DNA from: Odontocerum albicorne
Taxonomy: Eukaryota; Arthropoda; Insecta; Trichoptera; Odontoceridae
Direction: 5' to 3'
Length of the DNA: 64,000 nt
Assembly (NCBI GenBank): GCA_949825065.1
Contig: OX463838.1
Location: 5,186,251-5,250,250 of the forward strand
Position numbers and translations under genes: made by a program. Each line of letters starts with the position of its first letter. Position 1 is the first letter of the stretch. Under the pieces are notes generated by a model. The model ran no database searches, was not told the DNA's origin, and was given only the letters and a program-made list of their open reading frames with translations. This document shows positions 11,265-22,646 of this stretch, piece after piece.

Positions 11265-12388
11265 AATAAGTGCTAATTTTAAATTACTCATCTTTATTTT
11301 GATATTTTGTCTTGTTTTTCATATACTATGAACAAGTGAGTATTCATATAATTACATGTAATGTAAATAATAAATAATTTATTTGTATATAAGGCTTAAG
11401 GTGGCAAAAATTTGATTAAGATGAATTAAAAAATAATGACCGCAATAGTTTTGAAGTCTCAGGGAATGGAAAGAGCTTAAATTGTTGAAATTTTCTAAAA
11501 TGGAAGACTGCAAATAGTGTCTCGTGGCATTTGAAGACGAAATGGTCTGAAACTGTATTAAAAATGACAGAATCGCGTTGTTAAAACTTGTTGAAGCATA
11601 TTAAGTAAACTTGTTGAAATATTCGGATCCAGCTTTCAAACAAGCTCACCATTCTGTATGCAGTGGACTTTATCCAAAGTGGCAGGAAGCGGACATCAAA
11701 GGAATGTTGAAGAGGTTCTAGAAAATTAAATTATTTGAAACATAAAAAGAATACTTTATAAGTGGGACTCTTGTTATGAAACGGCAGTAGAGAAATATTT
11801 TCATAAATTATTCACCCTTCAATAGAACGCTTTTCAAGTGAAATTGTCTAAAAATTAAAAAGCGTATGTAAAACACTTAACAAAAAAATACTCAACTAAT
11901 AAAATCATATTATTTTGAAGGCAAACTATATTTCAACTTACGATATTGTGAAATGGTGTGTAAGTTTGGAAGAATATTTCAAACTGAAGGTTATTTGTTT
12001 CCGCTAGATAAATACAATTTTACATAAATCATCAATTGTATTACTGAGAGTTCAGGGAGTTTATTTAAAGAACTTGTTCATTTTATTTTATTCGCAATTT
12101 AGGTTAGGCCTGATTACATTAGAAGTCTCGCCATTTTTTTTTTCATAAATATAGCTTACTTGTATAAACGTGGATATTGTCAAGTCACTTTTCTGTCGAG
12201 GTAGGCAAAGAGGACTAATAGTCAGACTTTTCTATCTTGACACATATCTCACCTATTTTACATTCAAACGGCTACAACGAATTATCTTACTTTTAACATT
12301 TCCTTGTTTCAAAATATCACTTATTAGATCCACTTTAATTTGCTTGGTTTTCTTTAATCATGTTTCTCACTCCCACTTGCACTACGTA
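11265..12388. other. no gene confirmed; faint coding-like stretch
   Basis: Between about 11620 and 11730 two frames stay open with non-AT-biased residues (one reads SDPAFKQAHHSVCSGLYPKW), but both end within 40 codons. No domain was recognised. The rest is AT-rich. Confidence 0.35.
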
Positions 12389-12939
12389 TTAACATATTTC
12401 CTTTCCTGTGTTAAAAAAAATACGCGCGTTTCAGTGCTACACATCAATACACATGTAAAAATGAGCGATTTAAAATCGAAAAAATAAGAATATTCATTGC
12501 CAATCGCTTAAATTAATTAAACTTGAAGTCAAAAGTGATAATATTTTAAATATAATTGCTGAAAACATGAAAAAAACACCGACCGACGTTCACAAAACGG
12601 GCGAAGAGACCACCTCAAACGGATGTCCGAAAGCTACTGAAGCGAGCGAACTGAGATTCTATTTCTTGCGTTCCCATTTATCGAAGTAGACTGAGAGTGA
12701 GATGTAAATAGCGTTGCTACTCACCCATAGCGGTTTTTTTAGAATGAATATACCTACGTCACACACTGACACACGTTTGACTGTATTGGGGAATTTATTA
12801 TTATTAATATGATTTTTTTATTCAATACGTAAATGTATTACGGAGGAATACCTAAAATCTAAACCCAGTATTTAATATATTTCTTAAGTTTTTAGAAGCA
12901 ATGTGTACTAGTTACACATCTCAGGGAAGAAAGAGTTAA
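12389..12939. mobile_element. piggyBac-like MITE, copy A (diverged)
   Basis: Starts TTAACATATTTCC..TTTCCTGTG and ends TCAGGGAAGAAAGAGTTAA. Internal landmarks match the other copies: AAAAATGAGCGATTTAAAATC, ATTTATTTGCTGAAAACAT-like sequence, the GCAATGTGTAC block near the end and a TTATTAATATTATTTTTTA-like stretch. No transposase frame. This is the most degraded of the five copies together with copy B. Confidence 0.75.
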
Positions 12940-13553
12940 TTTTGCACCCTTTCTTAATTCATTCGTTCCACGTGCCCAAAACCATCTCAGAGTGTTCGTC
13001 ATCATATGATTCAATACATCAACCTCAATTTCACATTCATCCCTTAAATTTTCATCCCTGTATTCTGTCATACATTGTAACCTTATGTATTTTTCTAAGT
13101 GCATGCTTTTTGCAGTATTTATTCGGTTCTTTTAAGCCTTTTTTCACGTCTACGTTTGACTTCCATCAAAAAGTTGGTACTAAAATATTATTGTTGACTA
13201 TCTAAGTAAAATTTTAAACTTCCCAGTTTAAGTGCCCTATTTATTTTGTTTCTTACCACACGCCATTCGATATCCCTAGTAACTCTTATATCATCTGAAA
13301 AAATAATACTTGATGGCAAAATTCTAAATCACATTTCCATAAATCGTATTAAGTTACACATTGCCATACCATATATATGACATTGGATTTCGCAACATTC
13401 ATTCTCCGAACGTTCTTTACATCTCTCAGAACATTCTTAACATCTTTATGTAATTCTTCTTCAGTCTTCGCTAACAATTCCATATCATCAGCACTCACCA
13501 AGCTGCACACATTCCTATTCGACATTCGTAAAGAAAGTGTGGTATGCTCAAGG
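12940..13553 (-). mobile_element. LINE relic with reverse-transcriptase motif
   Basis: Read on the minus strand, about 13530 to 13450 gives ..SADDMELLAKTEEELHKDVK.., a decayed form of the (Y)ADD active-site region of RTE-type reverse transcriptase. Further on (13104-12910) comes ..CMTEYRDENLRDECEIEVDV.. and ..NTLRWFWARGTNE.., the C-terminal block. Stops and frameshifts lie between. Relatives are at 24900, 47700 and 59640. Confidence 0.75.
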
Positions 13554-13833
13554 TGTTTTTTAAAGTGTTGTTTATAGTTAAGGCATTAACGTTGTGGAGG
13601 TTTAAAGACATTGTATTTTATTTTTAACAAACACTGTTTATTCCACTTTTTTATGACGGTATAACCCTACCGGTTTCAAGGCTTTCACCTCATCTTCAGG
13701 GGAGTACAAACAAGACTTGTTTGTACTCCCCTGAAGATGAGGTGAAAGCCTTGAAACCGGTAGGGTTATACCGTCATAAAAAAAGTGGAATAAACAGTGT
13801 TTGTTAAAAATAAATTACAATGTTTTTTAAAGT
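13554..13833. mobile_element. Penelope-like terminal fragments as a palindrome
   Basis: The arms 13608-13714 and 13716-13823 are reverse complements with only a T6/A7 length difference and one or two mismatches. They are separated by the single base A at 13715. Each arm is the terminal sequence of the Penelope-like element at 59.9-60.5 kb, with CCTGAAGATGAGGTGAAAGC and GAAACCGGTAGGGTTATACC. The 13-bp sequence TGTTTTTTAAAGT occurs at 13554-13566 and 13821-13833, which may be a target-site duplication. As RNA or single-stranded DNA this would form a hairpin of over 100 bp. Confidence 0.85.
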
Positions 13834-15242
13834 CAAAGAAGATGCGTGGATCAACTTTTTTTCTTTGCGTATGCTTGTAAAAATACGTTTTAGAATAAAA
13901 ATTCAAAAGAGCACTGTGCGTTTGTGGACTAGGAAAAACAAATGATTACTCGATACTAAGAAGAGACAAATTATGGAAATTATTGAATTATTATAGTGTT
14001 GAATGTAAATTAATACATGGTGTAAAGTCAATACATGAATAAAGTACATCATGCAATAGAGTAAATGATGCCTTGACTTAACGGTTTAATATGTCAAAAG
14101 ACGTAAATCAAGGATGTGTTATATCACGCTGGTTAATTAATAGTTACATAGATTTATTTACGTGTGCAAAAACACGAAGAAACAACGGGTGACATAAATA
14201 CAAAATTTAAAAAAAATAAAGACAAATATCAATAAGACATATTCACTCTAATGAGATAATAATGTTAACTTCATATTATTATTAATTTACAGTTTAAGAT
14301 AACTTTTTTTCTCCAGCTTTGAAATTGTGATATAAATCTCTTTTAAAGTCAATAAAGCTCTATCCATAAACATAAAGCCTTTTTAATAATCCTAGCAGCC
14401 AAGAAACCCGTTCTTGCGTGAGTGATTGAGCAGTATTTGCATGCAAACTCTTGTGTAATTGTTAGGAACATTTAACGCTAGTCGTTTTAGTAACGCTGGG
14501 CAACTCACAACTCCTCGATGGAGCCTGATTAAGTATCCTAAAAGCTGGAGATTACTCATTCCAAAATCCGAAGTACGCTTAAGGAATCATAGCCATGTAA
14601 TAGTATAGTAGAAACAAAATAGGATCAAGGCATGTACAATAAGTTATATCTTTAATATAGATTTATGTAGATATTTTGCTACATATCATCTCCACCATAA
14701 GTGTTTTGTGTCCCTTTTGAATTCCAAATGCAAGCGTGGATTCTAGTTTGCTTCAAACCAATAAATCAAAGAGCATATTTAGTACAGTTTGTCCTTCAAA
14801 TGATTCGTTAATTGGATTTAAAAGACACCTTAAATGGAAACCAGACTAAAGCCCTTCTTATAAAAATATGGGTCCAAACATAAATCGTACCTGATCCTCC
14901 CTAGTTGAAAAATAGACACCTTAAAAAACAGACCTTGAAGATCTTCCGGTCTTTTCTACACATACGATGATTGCATGTAGTTTACGTGCCAACTCCACTG
15001 GTATTGAACCCAAAAGCTGGTATTGAACCCAAAACATTCACTGCGTATAAAATACTTAATGTCATACAGAGATGCTCAAAATTCGCGTTTTTTTTAAAAC
15101 CCATAACTTTGTTAAAAACCAAATTCTACTTTGTATTGAAACATCATATACAAGTGTATTCTTTCGTGTCTTCAAAACACATGAAACTGGCGACGAATCC
15201 TTATCGAGAGACGTTTATAAGTGCACTAAACATTCAAGGATT
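13834..15242. other. no gene recognised; start is paralogous to 16.9 kb
   Basis: 13834-13950 (AAGATGCGTGGATCAAC.., ..GTGCGTTTGTGGACTAGGAA) matches 16915-17015. The rest is AT-rich. At 14990-15035 the short phrase TGGTATTGAACCCAAAAGC is repeated in tandem. Confidence 0.5.
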
Positions 15243-15277
15243 CCCGTATCCATACAAAATATTTGTATGGACACGGG
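15243..15277. repeat. 16-bp hairpin
   Basis: CCCGTATCCATACAAA (15243-15258), loop ATA, then TTTGTATGGACACGGG (15262-15277), with one mismatch that is a G-U wobble in RNA. Function unknown. Confidence 0.8.
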
Positions 15278-16251
15278 AGCCATGTTCGACGCAGTGAACG
15301 TGTTAATGGGTCAGAACATGTTTTTATCTCTTAAACATGTTTTTTTACTTTCCAAAACACCATAAGAATCCGTGAAAATACTTAATCTATCAGTGGGCAT
15401 TTTCGAAAAAAAAAAAAGGTCCATTATATTATACTATTTTATTTTTATTTTATTGTTGAAAAATACAGTTCATAGTAAATTTAGTTTTTTTTTAATGTAA
15501 AGCTATTTTTTCGATCTATAAAAAAACCTCAACAGAAAACTACACAAATAACATTGCAGATTTTTATGCAGACCATGTCAATATATATTTCACAAGAGGC
15601 AGATCTTTTTGACTGCAAATTTGTTTTTATACACTGCTTTGTTATCGTGCCAACACTATTCATAGTTATACGAGATACCTCGCAACAAGAGAAAAATAAA
15701 TATACCCGTACCTAGCCAACCGTGAATTTTTGGATTCCCCTTTTCCACTCGCATGCTTCGCATCCCCATGGAATTCAATTTGAAGCGTCTGGTGTTCCGT
15801 GGCTTCAAAGTGAGAACTATTCATAGTGAGCCAACACGTCGTTATGGAGATGTCTGGGAGGGTGTGATTGGAACAACACGAAAGAGGAATGGCAGGAGTG
15901 ATCAGGATATATGGCGCAAAAGGATATTGGACAAGGTAGGAAATGGTTTGTTTCCTCGCTCGTGATACGAACGTAAATAAAACGTGTCAAATGGAGTAAG
16001 CCTAATCTAAAGTTTTCGTGTTTCAATTAATTAAAATAAAATTTTAAAAATGTCGTTTTTCTTTTTGAAATGACTTATTCAAAAAAAAGCAAATAAAACT
16101 CATAGGAAAAAATTAAACATACCCGTGGAAATCTGTAAAATTCAGAATATCGTTAGAAAAAAGAAAAAAAACAAGTGTTGAGATGCACACGTTTAAACTT
16201 CTAGACTATTGCACAGAAGATTTCCTGACAACCGTATCTCTCGAGTCCACA
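15278..16251. other. no gene confirmed; GC-richer ORF at 15753-15965
   Basis: The plus strand from 15753 is open for 70 codons (..RTIHSEPTRRYGDVWEGVIG..). It is clearly less AT-biased than its neighbours and could be an exon or transposon fragment. I recognise no domain and see no convincing splice context. Confidence 0.3.
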
Positions 16252-16890
16252 TTAACTTTTCCCTTCCGGTGCTTAAAAAAATCGTGCGTTCCGGTGATGT
16301 GTATTCAATACACATGTAAAAATGAGCGATTACAAATAAGAATATTCATAGTCGATTGCTTAAATTAATTAAATTTAAAGTCAACAGTGAAAATAAACGA
16401 AATTTATTTGCTGAAAACATGAAAAACGGCCAACATTCGCAAAATGGACACAGAGACCACCTCGTATGGCTGCATGTGAGCTACTGAAACGGGACTCGGA
16501 ACACTAACACTGTGTATGTTATACCTCGAAGGAAGAAACAACTGTGATCTGAGATTCTATTTCTTGCGTTCTCGTATACCGAAGTAGATTGAGAGTGAGA
16601 CGTGAATAGCGTCGCTTGCTCACCGATAGCGGTTTTCAGAATGAATATACCTACGACACACACTGGCACACGTTTGATTGTATTTGTGAATTTATTCCCG
16701 ATTTTCACAAAATATCTCTGATGTGGCCGATAAGTGATTATTATTATTAATATTATTTTTTAATTCAATGCGGAAATGTATTACGGAGATACACCTAAAA
16801 TCTGAACCCAGCATTTATTATATTTATAGAGATATTAAAGTTTTTAGAAGCAATGTGTACTTGTTACGCATCATAGGACAGGAAGGGTAA
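16252..16890. mobile_element. piggyBac-like MITE, copy B
   Basis: Starts TTAACTTTTCCCTTCCGGTG and ends GGACAGGAAGGGTAA, the last base-pair site having changed from TTAA to GTAA. Internal matches to copy A include AAAAATGAGCGATTACAAAT, GAGACCACCTCGTATGGC, TTCTTGCGTTC and ACGGAGATACACCTAAAATC. Confidence 0.8.
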
Positions 16891-17149
16891 AAGGAAAAAA
16901 AATGTATTTTAAAATGAAAGAGAATGCGTGGATCGGATTATTTTTCTTAACGTATACTTGTGAAACAATGTTTTGGCAAAAAATAGAAAAAGTATTGTGC
17001 GTTCGCGGACTTGGAAAAAAACCATGTAGATCCAGCCTCTTGGTAATGCTTACGCATGTTTTGTTGCTGTTTCTGACGCAGATATATTAGGCTAGATCTG
17101 GTCGTTCAACACTCACTCAAATATCAATTGGTTGTAATATATCCTTCTC

Positions 17150-17595
17150 TTCTTCTTCTCCCTGGCTCCATCCCAACTCACTGTCTGCGAAGACTGTTGG
17201 GGTCAGATCTCCTCGTCTTCAGGTTGTATGCTCTTCTGTCCCGGACTACGTCCCCCAGGCCGTGCCTCTGCATCAGGTTATCTTTTTGCACCACCCATGA
17301 ATACTTTGGTCTTCCTCTGGTTGTTATTCGAGGAACATTCATGGAGATTGCCTGGTTTACAATGTGATTGGGTGCTCTGCGTCCAACGTGCCCATACCAT
17401 CTCTATCGCCTCTCCTCTATCTTGCTGTTGATGTCTGTAAAACCTAGGCTTCCACGAATGCGTGAGCTTTTTATTTTGTCTTTTAGGGACACACCAGCTG
17501 ACCATCTTAGCATGCGCATTTCAGCCGTTTCTAGTTGCCTAGAGTAAGAGTTATACATCGTCCAGCATTTGGAGCCATAGAGGAGTGCGGGTCTG
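17150..17595 (-). mobile_element. LINE C-terminal fragment with 13-bp TSD
   Basis: Minus-strand frames read ..RPALLYGSKCWTMYNSYSRQ.., ..AEMRMLRWSAGVSLKDKI.. and, after a frameshift, the conserved end found intact at 62.8 kb. The 3' tail is GAAGAAGAAGAG. Direct repeats ATATATCCTTCTC flank it (17137-17149 and 17596-17608). It is 5' truncated to 446 bp and belongs to the same family as 62769-63415. Confidence 0.9.
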
Positions 17596-17608
17596 ATATA
17601 TCCTTCTC

Positions 17609-19044
17609 TGCAGAACAAAAAAGTATTTGGGGTTTCACCATATTTATTTCATCTGAATCGATACCAATGTTATGGTACCAATCAGTATATTAATTTGTAC
17701 GTTGTACCCGGGGTATATTTATAAAATAAATATTACCTCTCCCAGTTGTCTTTTCACATTTTGAGTAGTCTTTAAGAAAGACAATTTCTGGAGGGTATTT
17801 TATATTTTCAACCTTTCAAAAATTCTTTTTTTTCGTCTTTTTTGGAAAAAATCTCTAATTTTTGGGATGCGGGTATTACTTTATTTACCTTTCAAAACTT
17901 TTCCTTAGATGTTTATAAAATTCGTATTGCTTCTGTAGAATCCCATTTTTGATATAACATTTTTTTAAGAAAGGAGAAAAAAATACGAATAAAATATAAA
18001 ATTTAATTGCGTGCTTACTTTGAAATCATGGTTTTTCTGAAAATATTATAGTAACCGTTTATATTATACAATTTTTGAAAGTGTGACATCAACATCATTG
18101 CTTATTATAAATACAAATTTAACTAGCCATTTTTTTTATCAGGTCTTACGGAGAATTGTACCGCGTAATTTTAGCTCATGATAGCATCATAGGCCAAACC
18201 ACGCCAAACAACATTATAAAAGACCTTTTACAACTGATACGACGAACCACATAATACTCGACACTTATTATAAGTGTACATTTTTAAATGTATATTTTTA
18301 TAAAAAATATACACTTAAAGTACAGGTATTTTAAGTGTATATTTTTATAAAAAAATATAAAAGTTTTCATTTGTTACTTTTTTTTTAAAACAATATTGTT
18401 TCAATATTTAACTCATTAAAAATCGAGACTTTTTGTCCTACACCCTATCAATGGAACCTCATATGTTTACATATATCTCTGTCACAAGTTTTTACCTCTT
18501 TTGTTACAGATCCCTTAAAAAAGAATGGGGAAAATGGGATTTAAAATATTCGTATGTAAATCATCTTTTTATACAGAGGTATTTTTATATATAAAAAAAT
18601 TACTTCAAAGTCCCAAAACTAATTTTTTCATAAACTTATTGTTGCTGACAGATGAATGATATAAATATCATTTTTTTATCATGTGAATATTTTTTTTTAT
18701 AATCGGCAATCCACCTAAACCAGGATGATTTGTGCAATCAAACTAAAGACATTATGCAATTATAGGAGTCAATATAATAAAATCTATTTAAAAAAATTAT
18801 AATTCTAGATAATTCAAAGTTTCAAATGATTATTTATTAAGCTTCAAAAATTTAACGATCGATCTACAAATGGAAAAGTTCCTCGAAAAAGAAGAAACGC
18901 AACATTCTTTGGACGCGGTAAAGATATAGCTTTCAGTAAATCAAATCTGTCTCGGAAATAAAAAAAATATCATTCCTGAAAAATCTTAAATTGTCTTTAA
19001 CAAATAATACAAGTGTTAAAAATTGAATTAAACATTTATTTTAC
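17609..19044. other. AT-rich, nothing recognised
   Basis: 18263-18355 holds repeated and inverted AAGTGTATATTTTTATAAAA pieces that can fold on themselves. No reading frame of note. Confidence 0.5.
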
Positions 19045-19452
19045 AAGAAGTGTGGTGTAGGATGGAAGCCCCCCAATGCCCTTGTGGTCGGGCTCGCCCT
19101 ACATTGGTGGGGTGTATCTCGACCGGGGGAATGTTTGTGGAATGAGCCCGGAGTTTTTAATGTCTTCTCTCTTGAATGTATTTTTTTTGTCATCTATTTA
19201 TTTTCTGTGTTTTTTTTATCTTCTTGTTCTACGTGTTCAAGGGTGTGGGCTGAAAAACATCTGGTGTCTCCGTGGCTGGGCTCGCCCTATATTGGTGGGG
19301 TGTATCTTGGCCGGATGGATGTTATTAGATGAGCCCAGACTTTTTGATAGCTTCTGTTTTTTAATGTATTCTCTTTTTAATGTGTTCTTGAAATGTGTCT
19401 AAATTTATTATGTACATACTATGTTGCCATCAATAAGCCTGTATTTATTTAT
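19045..19452 (+). mobile_element. dimeric retroposon-like repeat, copy 1
   Basis: There are two related modules. Module A (about 19046-19240) has GGTCGGGCTCGCCCTACATT and GGGGTGTATCTCGACCGGGG. Module B (about 19241-19452) has GGCTGGGCTCGCCCTATATT and GGGGTGTATCTTGGCCGGAT. It ends ..ATCAATAAGCCTGTATTTATTTATTT, an AATAAA-type signal plus (TTTA)n tail, so it was probably moved by reverse transcription. Small frames that cross it in two phases are not genes. Confidence 0.8.
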
Positions 19453-20537
19453 TTTAAGTAAATGTGATGTGTATTTGTATTTCATTCGAATATTTGAAAC
19501 TACCAAACGCAATATTGAGTTAAACGTAGTCTTTGATCAAGTTAGTTTGACAATTTACTTTGATCTCTAAGCGTGTGTTTGACTATTTCAACTTCAAACA
19601 CTAACATCACAACATGTTAAAGCAATTTTCTTTTGGAAAATATCAGCGCTTTCACGCTCAAAACGACACAATCAAATAACTCTTTGTCTCAAAACAATCG
19701 TGAAAAAAAAACGGTAAATGCTCTCTGAGAATCAACGAGTCACGAAAACAATTCAAATCCTGACAGTCAGAATACAATAAATTCAATAAATTCTCAACAT
19801 GAACTGTAAAAATCCAGAGTAAAACGGATTGAAAATTAATCTTACTAATTGAAGATGTCTCGGGAATAATTGAAGGAAGCTAGATCTCATGTATACATTT
19901 AATTATTAATTAAACTTTGCGTTGATTTGGTAAAACTTAATGATAAAGACTGACATATTTACCATCACGCTATTTATCTTTTAGGCTGGGCAAATAGGAA
20001 ATATCTCCACAACTTTTAATTAAGGTACGTAATCATCAAAAGGGTTAATTTATATGGTTGGTTTAAAAGATGCGGTTACAAAAACAACTGCATATAAATT
20101 GAGATTTATTGGATTTGAATAATAAATAATAAAAGAGAGGGAATATAAAAATATATGTTATTAGATTTTACGTCGGTTTCAGATGTCCCAGTTTCAATTC
20201 CGGCTGGATCTCGTACTGATTTTACTTGGAGGCCTTTTTTATCTGAATTTATTGTTACGTTGGTACTGTGTAGCGGATTGGTTTTTGGAACATTTTTTTG
20301 CGGCAAACTTATTTATTTTATATTTATTAAAATAGCAGGAATTATGGAAGAGATTGAATGAAAAAGTTAAACGCGTGATATATTTATCTTTGCGGTGTAG
20401 AATGTATTGAAATTTCACTTCTAATGTACAAAGTAAGGTTGTAGACTCCGATGAGTTTTCTTATACGAGTATATTCTTTTCTTTTATATCGTTTTCTTGT
20501 AGAATTATGTCGTAATAAGCAATAAAATCTATCAGTT
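19453..20537. other. no gene recognised
   Basis: Includes a 68-codon frame at 20155-20361 with a hydrophobic stretch (..FIVTLVLCSGLVFGTFF..). It is overlapped by an equal-sized opposite frame with RDPAGIETGTSET, a phrase of the sort produced by repeat sequence. I give neither a function. Confidence 0.35.
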
Positions 20538-20632
20538 ATATTGTCATGTGGCAACTTTTCCAACCAGCCAGAATGATGATTAAGTGAAAAACATACAGGA
20601 ACTATTTAAAAAAGTCATTTCATTATTTTTCT
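20538..20632 (-). mobile_element. SINE body fragment
   Basis: The reverse complement of the SINE body: TTGTCATGTGGCAACTTTTC and CCAACCAGCCAGAATGATG. Head and tail are missing. Confidence 0.6.
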
Positions 20633-20747
20633 TGTTCCATGAGATTGCAATAAAGTTACCAGGTTTAAAGTAACAAAAATGCAGTACTGTCATATTCACA
20701 ATACCTTTTAAAATGAATGCAGTGAAACATTTTTTTATTTAAAATTG

Positions 20748-20878
20748 TGTTACGTTTTCATTATAAATAGTACAACTTGGTTTGTGTATTGCCTTATATA
20801 TTTTCCAATCAAGAAGAAAAATATTAAGAAGGTCTGAAGCGAAAACTAACCTGTGTTACGCAGATTGAATCTATTGTT
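20748..20878 (-). mobile_element. SINE 3' half fragment
   Basis: AATAGTACAACTTGGTTTGT at the left is the SINE tail in reverse, followed by the body with CCAATCAAGAAGAAAAATAT and GTCTGAAGCGAAAACTAACC. Confidence 0.6.
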
Positions 20879-21639
20879 TAAACAAAGAGCCTGAAACAAG
20901 AATTTTCTAAGATATTCCGAGTAATTGAATAATTAAGCTGCGAATTCAATTCACAATAATTTACTCGGGTACCATTCATGTGTTATTGATTTCAATAATT
21001 CGAATTTATTCAAGCGTGTTTGTATCCTTGAATACTTTTGTCATGCGGAATGGGATATATGAACAAGCGAGACAGCAGGGGCGACAGAGTGTTATATAAG
21101 ACGTTGGAAAAGTTATGGCAGAAGGAAATTGTTATGTGTTGGATCACAGAAACATATCTAAAGTGATCTTGGTACATAACCTTCCGTTTCCTTTCAAAAG
21201 AACCATAAACAAGTACTAATAAATATATTCACTCACAAAGACAAGATACATGTATCTGCTATCTGTTTTGAAATATAATATAAATCGTGTCAGCTTTGTA
21301 TACAAGTTAAGATGAAATACGAACAATAAACGCGATAGTGTCATATTTTTCAAAGAATTTCTACGCTTTAATAAAAACTGTAGGTAATTGAATTTATTTT
21401 ATCGTGTAAATAAAAAAAAAACACATGTTCTCAATGTTTTTTATGGTGTTGAAACTTGGACCTTGGAAGAATGTTAGCGCTTATCACTATAGCAGATTTA
21501 GACATTATTTGGCTTAATATAATAAACTCGTATGTTTTATACTGCACCGTTGAATGTGTTTCCTATTGCAATTCACCTTTCACTATCTAGTTCCACTTAC
21601 TGTCGTTTTTTTTTGAAAGGGGATGGAAACCAAATAAGT
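20879..21639. other. no gene recognised
   Basis: A mildly GC-richer patch at 21050-21190 has no domain. Elsewhere it is AT-rich. Confidence 0.4.
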
Positions 21640-21877
21640 TTGGGAACCTCTGGAATAAGGGATAATTGCTCGTTAGAGATGGAATATATTAGGAAGACAA
21701 AGAAAACAATCTTGAGATGGTTCAGTCACATTAAGAGAATTAAGTTTAGGAAACAGATTTATGAAGAAATTTATTTGACTGAAATTAACGAAGAACGGGT
21801 AAACCGCGGAAAGGGTGGAATAAGAAATTTGAAGAAGTTTTGAGTAAAAAAAAAAAGTTTGTTATATGAGAAATATA
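21640..21877 (+). mobile_element. LINE C-terminal relic
   Basis: The frame ..MEYIRKTKKTILRWFSHIKR.. and ..KQIYEEIYLTEINEERVNRG.. is a diverged form of the LRWFGHVERM..E.LTKQIY block of RTE-type LINE proteins. It stops at 21841-21843. The solo LTR at 21882 sits directly downstream. Confidence 0.6.
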
Positions 21878-21881
21878 ATAG

Positions 21882-22284
21882 TTTAGGAGCTAGTCCTTAA
21901 GTGAAGAGATGATGATGATTTGTTGATAAATAAAACACGTTTTGGATTGCAATGCGGAAGAAGAGTTTTTATTAGTAAACGTAGGTATTTATACTATTTC
22001 GGCGTGTGTGCGGAAATGCGAGCAAGATATCCTTCGTCTCGTTTCTGCGTTAGCAAAACGATTAATGTCGTATGTAGGTGACAATTTATTTACGGAACTG
22101 GCGAGACAGCGTGGTGCGATCTCGCTCTAGTATGGAATGCGGTCCGCTCCGGGCTATGGGTTGAATGGCCGGCGTGTGAACTTCGGACTTGTTTATTTAG
22201 ATTTGTCGAGGAATGCAAGGGTCACTTCATCGGTCATTGACCGTGTGTATGAACGCCCAGTGTTCCGAGTGGGCGACCGCCACA
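21882..22284 (-). mobile_element. solo LTR, copy 1
   Basis: On the minus strand it begins TGTGGCGGTCGCCC and ends ..CTAGCTCCTAAA. The 4-bp duplication ATAG flanks it (21878-21881 and 22285-22288). It shares with the copies at 42824, 45640 and 55859 the block CGGTCAATGACCGATGA, a TATA-like ATAAATACCTACG, CTTCCGCATTGC and AACACGTTTTATTTAT. The 62- and 64-codon frames inside it are not genes. No internal region is attached. Confidence 0.85.
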
Positions 22285-22374
22285 ATAGCATATACGACGA
22301 GATGTACGAATTTGGACGAAACGAGGACTGAATGCAGGTATGGAAAGCGTGGAAATCTGTCATAATTTCGTGTA

Positions 22375-22556
22375 TTTATTTATTTATTATTTATTTAATA
22401 TTACACATGACAAGAAATATACATAATTTGTGAAAAAACAACAGATAACTTAATTTGGACATACAATTTTAATGGATCTGTGTTTGTTGCCTTTCATTTG
22501 CCGTATCCCCAGTAAACTAGGCTTTTGCCTGTATCTCACTGAGGATAACAAGGAGT
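22375..22556 (-). mobile_element. 3'-tail retroposon family, copy 1
   Basis: On the minus strand: CCTCAGTGAGATACAGGCAA, CCTAGTTTACTGGGGATACG, CACAGATCCATTAAAATTGT, then CTTGTCATGTGTAATATTAA and an AATAAATAAATA tail. It matches 35640-35795 (plus) and 61635-61835 (minus), and its first half is the unit of the array at 10892. Confidence 0.8.
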
Positions 22557-22646
22557 ATCACAAGAGGCACATAGCGTGGTACTAAATATTTGTCAATATG
22601 AAAGTTTTTTTTAAATAAAGTTATCTAAAATACAATCATTGATCAA

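Noticed and set aside
11620..11730. Possible exon (SDPAFKQAHHSVCSGLYPKW)
   Set aside because: Two frames are open at once, both end quickly, and no splice-site or family support is visible.
17128..17431. Plus-strand ORFs at the LINE 3' end
   Set aside because: Antisense shadows of the minus-strand LINE; the same shadows recur at 62746-63046.
20155..20361. Possible small membrane protein
   Set aside because: One hydrophobic stretch only, an equal overlapping frame on the other strand, and no context.
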